Shown piece after piece: positions 29,823 to 39,169 of a stretch of 64,000 nucleotides of DNA (position 1 is the stretch's first letter; each line of letters starts with the position of its first letter). The translations under genes were made by a program, and so were the position numbers. The stretch covers positions 49,533,169 through 49,597,168 of the forward strand of contig OX485806.1 of NCBI GenBank assembly GCA_950295325.1. The letters are read 5' to 3'. Origin of the DNA: Polytrichum commune. Its lineage: Eukaryota; Streptophyta; Polytrichopsida; Polytrichales; Polytrichaceae. The notes below the pieces were generated by a model. It saw only the letters and a program-made list of their open reading frames with translations, was not told the origin of the DNA and searched no databases.

Positions 29823-30317
29823 TTAGTTAATGTGAGGCACACAAGACTATTGGAGGTATTTTGCGTAAGAAGACAAAATCGGCTTGAAGACTTTTGAAGA
29901 CAAATAGGAAGAGAGCAAGGGGGCTACTTGCCCACTTGCCCCCTTGCCAACTCGATGGCGGAAAAATTAGAAAGATTTCTAAGGTTTCCCGTCGGAACCA
30001 CCTCGGCGAGAGGGTGGCAACCTCAACCGGGAAAACCCCCGAGCCAAAATTTCGGGAAAAGGTTTGAAAAATGGAGCCGGTGGAGGAGGGGTCCAACCCT
30101 TTTGTGAGAGGGTTTAAAAACCCCTCCTTCCACCTTGTAGCACTCTCTCTTCCTCTAATGTTTGGGCGAAGCCCTGCGTCAATGTAGTTAGGAAAAAATC
30201 CTTTAGCATGCATTCTCAATGGCCTAAAAGAAAGGCTTGAGAACCTCCTCTACTCTCTCTCCTAGTTAGAATGTGTTTTTATTAACACACCAACAAAATT
30301 ATTCCTTCTTTTGTAGA

Positions 30318-30420
30318 GGTAGGTTGGATGGTAGAGTTTTGAGTGGAGGCATTGTAGACCTCATCTGCCAATGCCCTGAAGGCTTAGTTCAGAAGCTAGA
30401 ACAAGATATTTATCATTGTT
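30318..30420 (+). pseudogene. Possible second copy of the X-family motif IV exon
   Basis: After a TTTTGTAGAGGTAG acceptor-like sequence, a frame reads GRVLSGGIVDLICQCPEGL. This resembles GKVLHKGAVDLIIAEYPYK of X1 at 29399-29488, including similar nucleotides (GTAGACCTCAT against GTGGACCTCAT). It runs on for about 35 codons before a stop. It could be the start of another ParB-MTase-like gene fragment. The evidence is one short block. Confidence 0.35.
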
Positions 30421-30561
30421 CTCTTAGAGAGATTTCCTATAGCTATCCATAGCCGTTTCCCATTTGTGATTTGGTTAAGATGACAATTAGTTATGGATTT
30501 TCAAAGATGGAGTAGAAAAATTGGGTGGTCTTGTGGGTAGCGGCTGCTAGATCAGACCGGG

Positions 30562-32079
30562 TTGGAGAATTTGCTCTTTTCTTTCACCAGCAAGGCCCTA
30601 CAAGGATTAATGAGCCGCATGAATGATGAGTTCTGCAAAGTACAAAGGGAGGCCAGCTTACAGGAAAGCTTGGGAAGGCCTACTGATCCTTGTACAGACG
30701 TGTTGCTCAAGTTCCAAGAAGTGCAACTTAAGCACTTAAAACAAGAGCTAAGCAATTTAGACAGCCTCAATGACCTCAACATTGAAGCTATCTTCTATTT
30801 GGAAGAAAAATTAGCCGCATTGGAACAAAAATTATATCTGACTACGGAGGAAGTGCTATCTCTCACAGCACAGAAGGGAGAAGCCCTTGGAAGATTACAG
30901 GGACTTCAAGACAAGATGGACACTCAAACACAACAAATGGCCAGCAAGGATCAAGAGATTTGTGATTTGGGCAACCACATCACTGATGTGGAAGGCATAC
31001 TGCAAAGATTGGATAGGATGGTTGCCAACCAGAAGGAGACAATTCTGAGGCTTGAATCTCAGATTGCCACAAGCCAGCAGGAGATTGCCGATCTTACCTC
31101 CGAGAATCGGAAATCGGCAGCAGAAATTGCAACAGCGCCGAAAAAAACAGGACCACACCGAGCTCGGAGCGTCTCGGACAAAGACCCTCAACCAGCGCAT
31201 CCCATCATGAGCAGGGAGAAGCATACCTTAGCGGCTGGCATAGCAAATCGGTTGCTAAATGAACTCCGAAGAGAGCTTACACACACCCAGGAGGAGAAGG
31301 CCGATCTGCTCAAGACAATTATAGCTGACAACAAGGAGTTCGCACCAGGCAGCCTCCCTCAGTCAGCCAAATGGACCGGAACAGAGTTTTGCTCCCACAT
31401 GCTGCAGCACATTGCACCCTTAAACTCCATTATGCAGTACCACAGGGTCTGTGGAGGATTACACTTGCTATTTAGCAACCTCCCAGTCCTCAAAACAGGG
31501 TGCCATCAGGAATTCTCCCAGATTGAGGCAATGTGGAATCAGGCAGATGCAGCGGCCAAGGACACATTGGCTTTCATGTGGTGTCTTAATGAGCTGAAAT
31601 TGCCTATAGGTGTGATGGAGACAATCTCAGGCTCACCACCTTTTTACATCAAAAGATATGTGCTTAGATGCCTCAAATGGTTGAGCCAACATTGCACAAT
31701 GACCCCGGCACCTCGAGAACTTTTCCCAGCCCTCAGATCCTACTCGCATGGCCAGTATTATTCAGTGAGGGATTACCAGCAAAGCAAATTAACATGTTTC
31801 GACCAAGCTCTGGCCACCCTAGCCACGGCAGATACCGCAATTTGTTATGAAGCTGTTCAACATTATCAGGTCCTTGCGAACCAACACCCAGACGTTACAC
31901 TACAGCCCACTGTGAGCCAGATCAAGAGCTTTGTAACCAAAACCCTGGAAGAGCAAAACATCACCCTCACCAGCAGACGATTTGGGACCATCAACAACAG
32001 CACTTTGCTTCTCCTCTCCAAGGATCAGATGACAGAGCACAGGTCAGAGAAAGAAAGCATAGGGACATGCTTTCTCTAA
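30562..32079 (+). CDS. Coiled-coil gag-like ORF of an LTR retroelement
   Basis: An open frame of 505 codons (the listed start is TTG; the first ATG is about 16 codons inside). Residues about 40-215 are heptad-rich and Gln/Glu/Leu-rich, a likely long coiled coil. After a Lys/Pro-rich hinge (about 200-225), the C-terminal half is globular (CSHMLQHIAPLNSIMQYH; CGGLHLLFSNLP; MWCLNELKLPIGVMETISG). There are no reverse transcriptase, protease or zinc-knuckle motifs. The stop is followed within a few bases by a purine tract and TGTAGAGACACC, so the frame sits where the last gene of an LTR element would be. No family is recognised with certainty; gag-like or accessory protein is an inference from position. 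Confidence 0.5.
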   Translation: MENLLFSFTSKALQGLMSRMNDEFCKVQREASLQESLGRPTDPCTDVLLKFQEVQLKHLKQELSNLDSLNDLNIEAIFYLEEKLAALEQKLYLTTEEVLSLTAQKGEALGRLQGLQDKMDTQTQQMASKDQEICDLGNHITDVEGILQRLDRMVANQKETILRLESQIATSQQEIADLTSENRKSAAEIATAPKKTGPHRARSVSDKDPQPAHPIMSREKHTLAAGIANRLLNELRRELTHTQEEKADLLKTIIADNKEFAPGSLPQSAKWTGTEFCSHMLQHIAPLNSIMQYHRVCGGLHLLFSNLPVLKTGCHQEFSQIEAMWNQADAAAKDTLAFMWCLNELKLPIGVMETISGSPPFYIKRYVLRCLKWLSQHCTMTPAPRELFPALRSYSHGQYYSVRDYQQSKLTCFDQALATLATADTAICYEAVQHYQVLANQHPDVTLQPTVSQIKSFVTKTLEEQNITLTSRRFGTINNSTLLLLSKDQMTEHRSEKESIGTCFL

Positions 32080-32110
32080 GGGGGGGAAGCAAAATGTAGA
32101 GACACCAGCG
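32078..32110 (+). other. Polypurine tract and start of 3' LTR
   Basis: AAGGGGGGGAAG (32078-32089) is followed by CAAAA and TGTAGAGACACC (from 32095), the usual polypurine-tract/LTR junction of plant LTR retrotransposons. The matching 5' LTR start was not found upstream, so the element appears truncated. The right end of this LTR could not be fixed. Confidence 0.6.
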
Positions 32111-32712
32111 CTCTCAGAGAATCAGCAAAGAGTGCAGTGGATGGTGAGAGTGCCGAAGACTTTTGGCGGGAGCGAGCACAGGTGGAGCTCCAAACAGCGC
32201 AGCGAAGGCAAGGCCGTCTCGAGACCTCGAGCGGCGGGTGAGAACAGGGCCATTTTGGAGTTCAAGGCAACAAGTGAGAACGCAGGGCGGGACCCAGTCC
32301 CCGAGAGTAAAGAGGGACCGGTTAGGTCACAGGCACCGGTAGAAGCTAACTGGTCAGGGCACAAGTGAACTGGTTGCGGGTATCGGGAGATGAACCAGTT
32401 GGATATTAGTAAGAAGGGGACCCTTTTACATGGCCGAAGAAGGGCCTGAACAGAATGGGAACAGGGCCAGTTGGAGAAGCGAAGGGGCACGAGCCTATCT
32501 CCGTTTTAGGGTACATGTTAAATAGAATTAGGATGGATGATATTCCAACTAAGGTGATAGGAAAAGTTATGTAGGTAGGAAGTACATTTCAAACTATTTA
32601 AATTTAATCTCTATGAGTTAAAGACTTTTAATCATGCTATTATTAGATACAGTGCTAAATTTAGCCAAGCTAACATTTACAAAAATCCTAGGAAAATGTA
32701 GATTTGTGAGAC

Positions 32713-32720
32713 TATATAAG
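32713..32720 (+). promoter_or_regulatory. TATA-box-like sequence in putative 3' LTR
   Basis: TATATAAG occurs in ACTATATAAGGAGGCC about 620 bp after the putative LTR start, a position suitable for a U3 promoter. It is supported by motif and context only. Confidence 0.3.
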
Positions 32721-32812
32721 GAGGCCACTTGAGGGCCCTAATACACTTCATTCTATTCCGAAATTTTCACATGAGTGTCCGGACCCCGGGCTTTGCCGAG
32801 ACGTGAGGAATC

Positions 32813-32998
32813 CAAAGGCACCCATGGTGCATTGGAATTACCTATAGGCACCCGAGGTGCTTTGGCAATTCCAATTGGACTTTTAGGCACCCGAGGTGCG
32901 TTAGGAAATTCATAGGCGCCCGAGGCGCATTAGGAATTCCATAGGCACCCACGGTGCATTGGAATTACATATAGGCACCCGCGGTGCCTTAGTAATTC
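32813..32998. repeat. Minisatellite with GGCACCC-NN-GGTGC hairpin arms
   Basis: Six diverged units of about 30-40 bp each contain AGGCACCCGAGGTGC or a close variant (CATGGTGC, CACGGTGC, CGCGGTGC, GGCGCCCGAGGCGC) followed by TTAGGAATTCCAA-type sequence. In the GGCGCCCGAGGCGC unit both arms changed together, keeping part of the pairing. Confidence 0.85.
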
Positions 32999-34431
32999 CA
33001 ATTGGATTGGCGGAGCGAACTTGGTACGTTGGAAGATTTTTTACCCGCGGCGCATTCGCGAGAGCAAGACATTCACCACGGTTAGCGGAGCGAGCTCACA
33101 AAGTGTTATCACGCAACGTGCAAGGAGTTGAAGACTTAGTAAATAAATCAAAATTTTGGAGGAGGCCGCATAACGGAGAAATTTGGAGTATGCGGGATTT
33201 TCAAAAGACCTTAGGAAGTGAACACCATATTCACCTAAGAAAACAATTAAGAAATTTATCTTATATGAAATATGATTGGAAATGATTGAGAATGAATGTA
33301 GCAACACTTGAGCTTAAAAAGGATACTACATACCTAAACATTATTCGTACTTGGCAAGTTGTTACGATGAGGAAATGTACGCTAGGCAAATCAAAACACT
33401 TAGGCAATGCTCAAAATAGGAAAGGGATTTGATACCTCAAGCCGAAATTGACACCTCAGCAAATCCACTCATTATTACCTCACACACTCTCGGTCGTGAG
33501 TTACCTTGATTAGTTTGTTTGATAGGACTTGGAAAATCTAATCGAATAGGTCGGCAAGCAAAGGAATTGATCTAGGGAAGGTTAAGTGTTGGCCTCGTCA
33601 TCAAACCACCTATCATAACACTTAGGGATTTTGGCGGCCTAAGGGAATATTCTGGGAATATTGCCGGCCTTAGCCAAAGATTTAGAATGTTCTAAGGAGT
33701 AGCAATTATGTGCTAAGCCTTAGAGGTTCGGCTCGAGAGCATACACTGATGACTAAGGGAATGTAAAGAGATTTTGATTACGTCTAAGTAATTCCCGTGA
33801 GCTAGGTCGTCTTAACTTAGCGAGGGAGTATGCTTGCCGTGTGAAAGTATTAGGCAATGGATTTGAAAATTTGAACCAAATAAAGGATAATGCTTTGGAA
33901 CTTGAACGAATGAATGAGGATTCTTATTTAGGATTACAAATCAATATGAAATAAATTCAAACCATTGTCGGAAGGAGATTTTAGATGGTTTCAAATTAGG
34001 AGAGTTATAAACTTGAAATATGTTTTAGATGAATTCAACCATGAAAGATATTGTATGAGGGTGTTTCTCTCGGGGAAACACTTAACCTTGACATTACACG
34101 TTTGAGAAATATTAACTTAAGTTCTAAGGCACTAACTCATTAAGAATTCATTAGAGAGTTATCGAGAAATATTGAATATGCGTTCAAGTATTTTCTTGAT
34201 AAAGACATTTCGGGGAACATAAACTTGTGATCTTAGATCAACTACTCCTGGAGAATTTATAAGAACATTGGAACTATATGTTACGGGATTGAGACACAGA
34301 AGAATGCAAACACCTTCAAGAGACTTAGAGAGAAGATCTAATTTTGGTGGGAGTAACTTCCATGTAAACCGGTTCAGCAGCGGGTTACACCGTCTGAGGC
34401 TGGAAGGTTGAAGGTGGCCTCCACAGCTGGA
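32999..34431. other. Non-coding AT-rich stretch, no gene recognised
   Basis: There are several short frames but none with recognisable motifs or splice context. It may be the remainder of the LTR that starts at 32095, ending where homology to ParB-MTase-like copy 2 begins at 34432. Confidence 0.5.
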
Positions 34432-36430
34432 CGGAGGTTGGGCCATCGCCCTTTACCGCTCCTACTTCAACAGGAAAGCCCTCAACTCCGCGACTTCGTT
34501 GCGGACCGAGGGTTCCTCGGCGGCAACCCTCTGCAATCGGACATGCTGCTCCTCGTCCCTTAGCATTTTGGCGTTTGCCTCCTCCACGCTGAGGACCTCC
34601 GGTTTCACCCTCACCATCCCGGCAAACGCTGTGGGGGAGGGAGGATCCGACCTGAACCTCTTGGCCAGCTCCATGTCGTCCTCGTCCTCGGAGCTTATGG
34701 CTATCGTCTCCTCCACCACATAGTCCCCGTACAACTTCTTGCCCTTCAGCCTTCGCTGCTCCCTGAAGGTGGCCGTCGCGTCCCTGGAGTACATGTCCCT
34801 CGCGTCATCCACAGTCAGCATGGGCACCAACTTGCTCTACGGCGTGGCATCCCGCATGGCCTTCTTCCGCTAAGGGGCTTCGGATTCTTGAGTGAATCAT
34901 GTTGCCCCTTCCTCCACCTCCTTTTCCATTTTTTCTGCTTCCTCCTCCTCTTCTTCTTCCATCTCCTCCCCAACTTCGCCACCTGCTGTCACGGACGAAT
35001 TGCTCGGATGCAACTCAATGAGAGGTTCTGGCAATTGAACGGGGCCCTGCATGGCGAATTCACCTGGGTTGATTCGCCTCGCCATATCCAACGGATTCTC
35101 GCCCCCCTCGACGATCTCTTCGATGTAGGATCCGGGTATCCAGTCGAGGATGTCCATTCTCTTGGCCAGAGTCTTTTGGGTCCTGTAGAATTGAACATCG
35201 GCATCCTCCACATAGGAGTAGATGTTCAACCCAGACATCTGCACAATCCAAATCAATAGCATTAGTATCACCAATGAAATAATAATAAAAAATGACACCC
35301 AAAATAAAATAAGAATAGTTAGTTTGGTCGAGCGACCCAAACCAAGCATGTCGCTATTTTGGGTCGCTTGACCCAAACCGTCCATATAGTTCCTTCAGGT
35401 TTTTTGCTTACCATGGCTACGAAAACCGGTTTGGAGCCCTCAAGACATTGAAGATGCAGTCCCCTCTTTTCGTGAGGGTCCTCATCATCCGCAGGTAGAA
35501 CTCCATGCGCAGCTCATCCGCGGGGTAGTTGGCGTACTTCGCCTCGTTGTACAAGCTCCTGCTGGAGCCCAACCCTTCTTGGACTTGGAAGAGTTTTTTC
35601 ATCCTAGCTATGGGATGGTTTGGCACCTTAAGCAGCTCAGCTTTGTACTACAAAGTACAAGCACAGCACGTTGACGATCTTCGTCTTCTTGTCTTTCAGC
35701 GTGTTGTACGCCCCCTCCGCCGGTGCAGCAACGTAGTGAGATTTTGAGATGGCGTACTCTGGCTGCAATTTCCGCACGATCTCGTACACATGCTCCGCCC
35801 TCCTGTCCTCGACAATCCACAACCAAACGTCGACCTCCCTGAATTTGGGGCTAGTGTAGTCCACGAACTTGGTGAACAACGGCTCGTAAAGCGGGGTGCT
35901 CATTGTCCCCTCGAATGAGGCTCCAGGGATGTTCCTGAAGTCTATCATTGCGAAGGGGAAGCGGTCCCCAGCTTTAGTCATGATCGCCTTCCTGGCATCA
36001 GTGCCCAACCAGCCATGGATCTTGAGAGGGTCGAGGGTGACCAAGTTGAAATGCGCGTCGCCCTCAAAATTGACAATCTTCTTCTCCTTTATGAAGTTGG
36101 AGAAGGCATGCGCGGAGTGTTTGGGAAGCGTCCGGTTCCTCCCCCCCTTCACAAGCTTGGACCTCAGGAAGTCGTCTCCCGCCTCCCTCATGAGTGCCGC
36201 CATGGACGCACTAGTGAACTTGTAGTCAGCTTTGAATGCCCTCCAGTGCACCTTGTCAACCTCTCCATCCACTATGAGCTTCTTCTCGGGCACCAACTTG
36301 TGAAGCTCCTGAACGATGGTCGTCTTCTTCTTCCTGTTCTCCGTCCATTCCTTCATGGTGTAACATGCAGGGACGAAGATTTTGGGCTTGATGAAGATGA
36401 TCTTTGGGTGGACCCAGCATTTCTTCGCCG
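34432..36430 (-). pseudogene. ParB/DNA-MTase-like gene copy 2, C-terminal half (split by giant MULE)
   Basis: Exon 2 (left part) is 36430-35412 and exon 3 is 35238-34432. Both align with copy 1, with the same splice sites (CCATG/GTAAGC donor and TGTGCAG/ATG acceptor). Exon 2 has a one-base insertion near 35655 (GTAGTAC against GTGTAC) and a one-base deletion in motif I near 35439 (TTG against TTCGG), so the methyltransferase frame is broken twice. Exon 3 ends its homology after CCAACCTCCGTCC and has two stops where copy 1 has Gln codons. The 5' half of the gene lies at 54478-56253. The exon was interrupted exactly at the 11-bp sequence TTTCTTCGCCG by the giant element between the halves. Confidence 0.85.
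35322..35378. repeat. Two palindrome copies in intron 2 of copy 2
   Basis: Copies at 35322-35342 (TTTGGTCGAGCGACCCAAAC, one G lost) and about 35357-35377 (TTTGGGTCGCTTGACCCAAA) lie in the 173-bp intron. This is the same intron that holds five copies in copy 1, so the palindromes predate the duplication or home to the same place. Confidence 0.85.
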
Positions 36431-36500
36431 GGAAACTTAGTAGTGTGAGCGGAGAGCGGAGAGCGGAGAGCGGACATTGGAGAGCGGAAAATTTAGATTT
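36431..36500 (+). repeat. Left terminal inverted repeat of giant MULE
   Basis: Begins GGAAACTTAGTAGTGTGAGC and continues with (GGAGAGC)n units and GCGGAAAATTTAG. The right end, read on the minus strand, has the same order with gaps. Confidence 0.8.
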
Positions 36501-36865
36501 TGTTGGGTAATTTTAGGAGAAGCAGTGCCTATTTCCGTGGAATTAGAGATAGTTTGAATTCAATTTGTTGGAAAGACACCCCATTCCCGTGGACATAATA
36601 TCCCAGAGTTGTTCGAGAAACCAACGGATCCTATAGGCGTGGAAGATTGCATTTGTTATCAAACATCTAACAGGCTAGGTTTCAAATGTTTCATATTAAA
36701 TTAGGGCTGACGTCACCAATTGAAATCAAAATAACATACACAAAATATTTTACTGGCCGACAAAATGTAGGTAAAGTTAGGTGCCAACCTCAAGACTTAC
36801 AAAAATGTATATGATATATATGAAGTTCAAGTAGCTATATACAGATTACTCTACTTTATTTCCAT

Positions 36866-37366
36866 CTACACCCTATCGGCTAGGCATGTCCAATATGGAT
36901 AAAATGATTCAAAGATCATGCCATAGATCTCCACCGCACACCAGCAGCTCTCCAATTCATCCCTTAGCTTAGCCAATGAACGCAATGACAAATCCCCCAA
37001 GTCCGACATAAGAATCCTCCTGGGAATTTTTGAGGTGACGTGCCGGCTGTGTGAGAACCACATCAAGTTCATTTGAAATTGATGTATAAGGTTATGTTCA
37101 CGTATCAAAGACACCCTCGGGACACCGTTGGGACCCATGGCGTATTCATATTGAGCCAAACGAAGAGCATTGTACTCGGCACTTTTATCCACAATCGTTT
37201 TTCATGCTTTGCAACATAGCCTCAAATCATGGATTAGCGACAAACGACGTTGGGTGTCCAAAACCGTCTCCCGGCCCGTATCCACATTTGCCGCACCCAC
37301 CAAAAGGTTGGGAACTAAGACTGACAATTGTACATCTAGGTCCAGATACAATACGAGTGGGTCCAT
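36866..37366 (-). pseudogene. F-box-like small protein gene in giant MULE, one internal TGA
   Basis: From ATG at 37366 the minus strand reads MDPLVLYLDLDVQ..., then LSLIHDLRLCCKA-stop-KTIVDKSAEYNALRLAQYEY, and ends at 36866 (about 166 codons). The block RLCCKA(x)K.IVD resembles the end of an F-box (vCraWr.lvd), with the TGA standing where Trp is expected. The remainder (PNGVPRVSLIREHNL; RILMSDLGDLSLRSLAKLRDELESCWC) is not recognised. F-box proteins are substrate adaptors of SCF ubiquitin ligases, so this role is a tentative inference from one short motif. Confidence 0.4.
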
Positions 37367-37479
37367 AATGTGGAATTCGCGCGATCTTCCACAACTTGAT
37401 GAGTTACAAAATAAAGTCGGCCAATATCAAAACTTAAAAACAAACATTCAGGATTTGTGAAATCTAGGCAAGAATGTAA

Positions 37480-37930
37480 CCTCAAAACCAATACTCTAGA
37501 ATTCTGAAATGAGGCCAAGATTTTAACCTTTACACAAGGACTCAAGCAATCTGAAATGTGGCAATGACATAGACCTCAATTCATACACTCTAGAATTCTA
37601 AAATGTGGCCTAGAATGTAACCTCAATTCAGATACTCTAGAATTCTGAAATGTGGCCTAGAATGCAACCTCAATTCATACACTCTAGAATTCTGAAATCT
37701 GGCATAGAATGTAACCTCAATTCATACACTCTAGAATTCTGAAATGTGGCCTAGAATGCTACCTCAATTCATACACTCCAGAATTATGAAATCTGGCCTT
37801 GAATGCTACATCAATTCATACACTCCAGAATTATGAAATCTGGCCTAGAATGCAACCTCAATTCATACACTCTAGAATTCTGAAATCTGGCCAAGTGAGT
37901 AGCCTTAACACAAGGATTCAAGCAATCTAA
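37480..37930. repeat. Minisatellite, about 58-bp unit with CTCTAGAATTCTGAAA
   Basis: About eight units have the form CTCAATTCATACACTCTAGAATTCTGAAATGTGGCCTAGAATG with point changes. The core TCTAGAATTCTA/GA is nearly palindromic around GAATTC. It lies between the F-box-like ORF and X2 in the giant MULE. Bases 37931-39169 contain no recognisable gene. Confidence 0.9.
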
Positions 37931-39169
37931 AATGTGGCAGATTCAAAAAGATTCAAAAATTCAGAGATTTGGCAGAGAGACACACCTGAACTCAAGAATG
38001 CAACCTTTGTCAAATGTGGCTGAAAGAGGCCAAACCAAAACTTCCATTTGTTATATAGCATTTGGGATAGGAAGTCGTCCAATGTGAAAAGGGTGCACGT
38101 GGAGGCAAACATCATGGGCTAAATATTTGATTGGATTGCCCTAACGTAATGGGGTGAATCTTGCCTTGAGTGGGGGATGCAATCTTCATAAGTATGACTA
38201 TAATGCCACATGCAAAATCTGGTGCAATGACCACAACCTTTGTGCTAAAACTTAACACAAAAATTAATCCATTCAAACCATGCAAAGTCACTCACAACCT
38301 TAGGTACTCTCAAGTACTACTAAACTAGGCAACCTCCAAAGTATATTCAAACCGTCCACCCGAACCTTTAAAGAGAAATCAAATCAAACACCAACCTAAC
38401 ATGAATAAGGGATTGAATGAGGTGTGCAAAAGGCACATGGAAATTCAACAAATGAAATTATACATCTTTTTAGCAAAAACAATACATATGGGATGGAGGT
38501 CCGAAATCTGGTCCTACATTCTTCAAGTAGGCCTAACAGAAAATCAAAAGACCCTGTAATTCCGAATATTCAAAACCGTTGATTGATTTGTTTTTACCAT
38601 GTGTGAATAATTGCATGAATAGAAATCCATTGAAATAGCATTTGATTGAGGGCTTGGTCACATATGGATACACACTACACTTAAAAATCCGTGACCACAC
38701 TACATAATTTTGGAGGTGTCTTGGGATGGTCTTTGGACACATTCTCGTGGGCTCTCAGAATTCGTGGTTTAGGCTCTTGGGTCGTGTGTGAAGTAGCCCT
38801 TAAATGCACTTAAGTGTTCTTAAATAATTTAGTCCAAAGTGATACATTGCCCCAAATAGCTAGGGTACTCCATACAAGTATTCTTAGAAAGTATTCTAAA
38901 CATAACATGTGAATCAAAGTTGAGGATGGGGTTCACACATATAGTCTCTCGGAACCGACAAAGTAGTTGAACCTATCAACCAACTAGTTGACCATATGTA
39001 CAAAATTAAAACAATCCTTCAAACTTCAAGAGCAATTGAAAATAAACAACATAAAATGAAGAAGGAGTTGAATGTGGTTTGCAAAAGGCACAAGGAAATT
39101 CAACAAATGAACTTATAAAAAACTCAAACATAGACAATATATAGGAGGTTCCAAACGCGAGAGGCTTAG

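Noticed and set aside
34432-36430. An independent third copy of the ParB-MTase-like gene
   Set aside because: Its 5' break and the 3' break of the segment at 54478 coincide at one 11-bp duplication, so both are halves of one gene.
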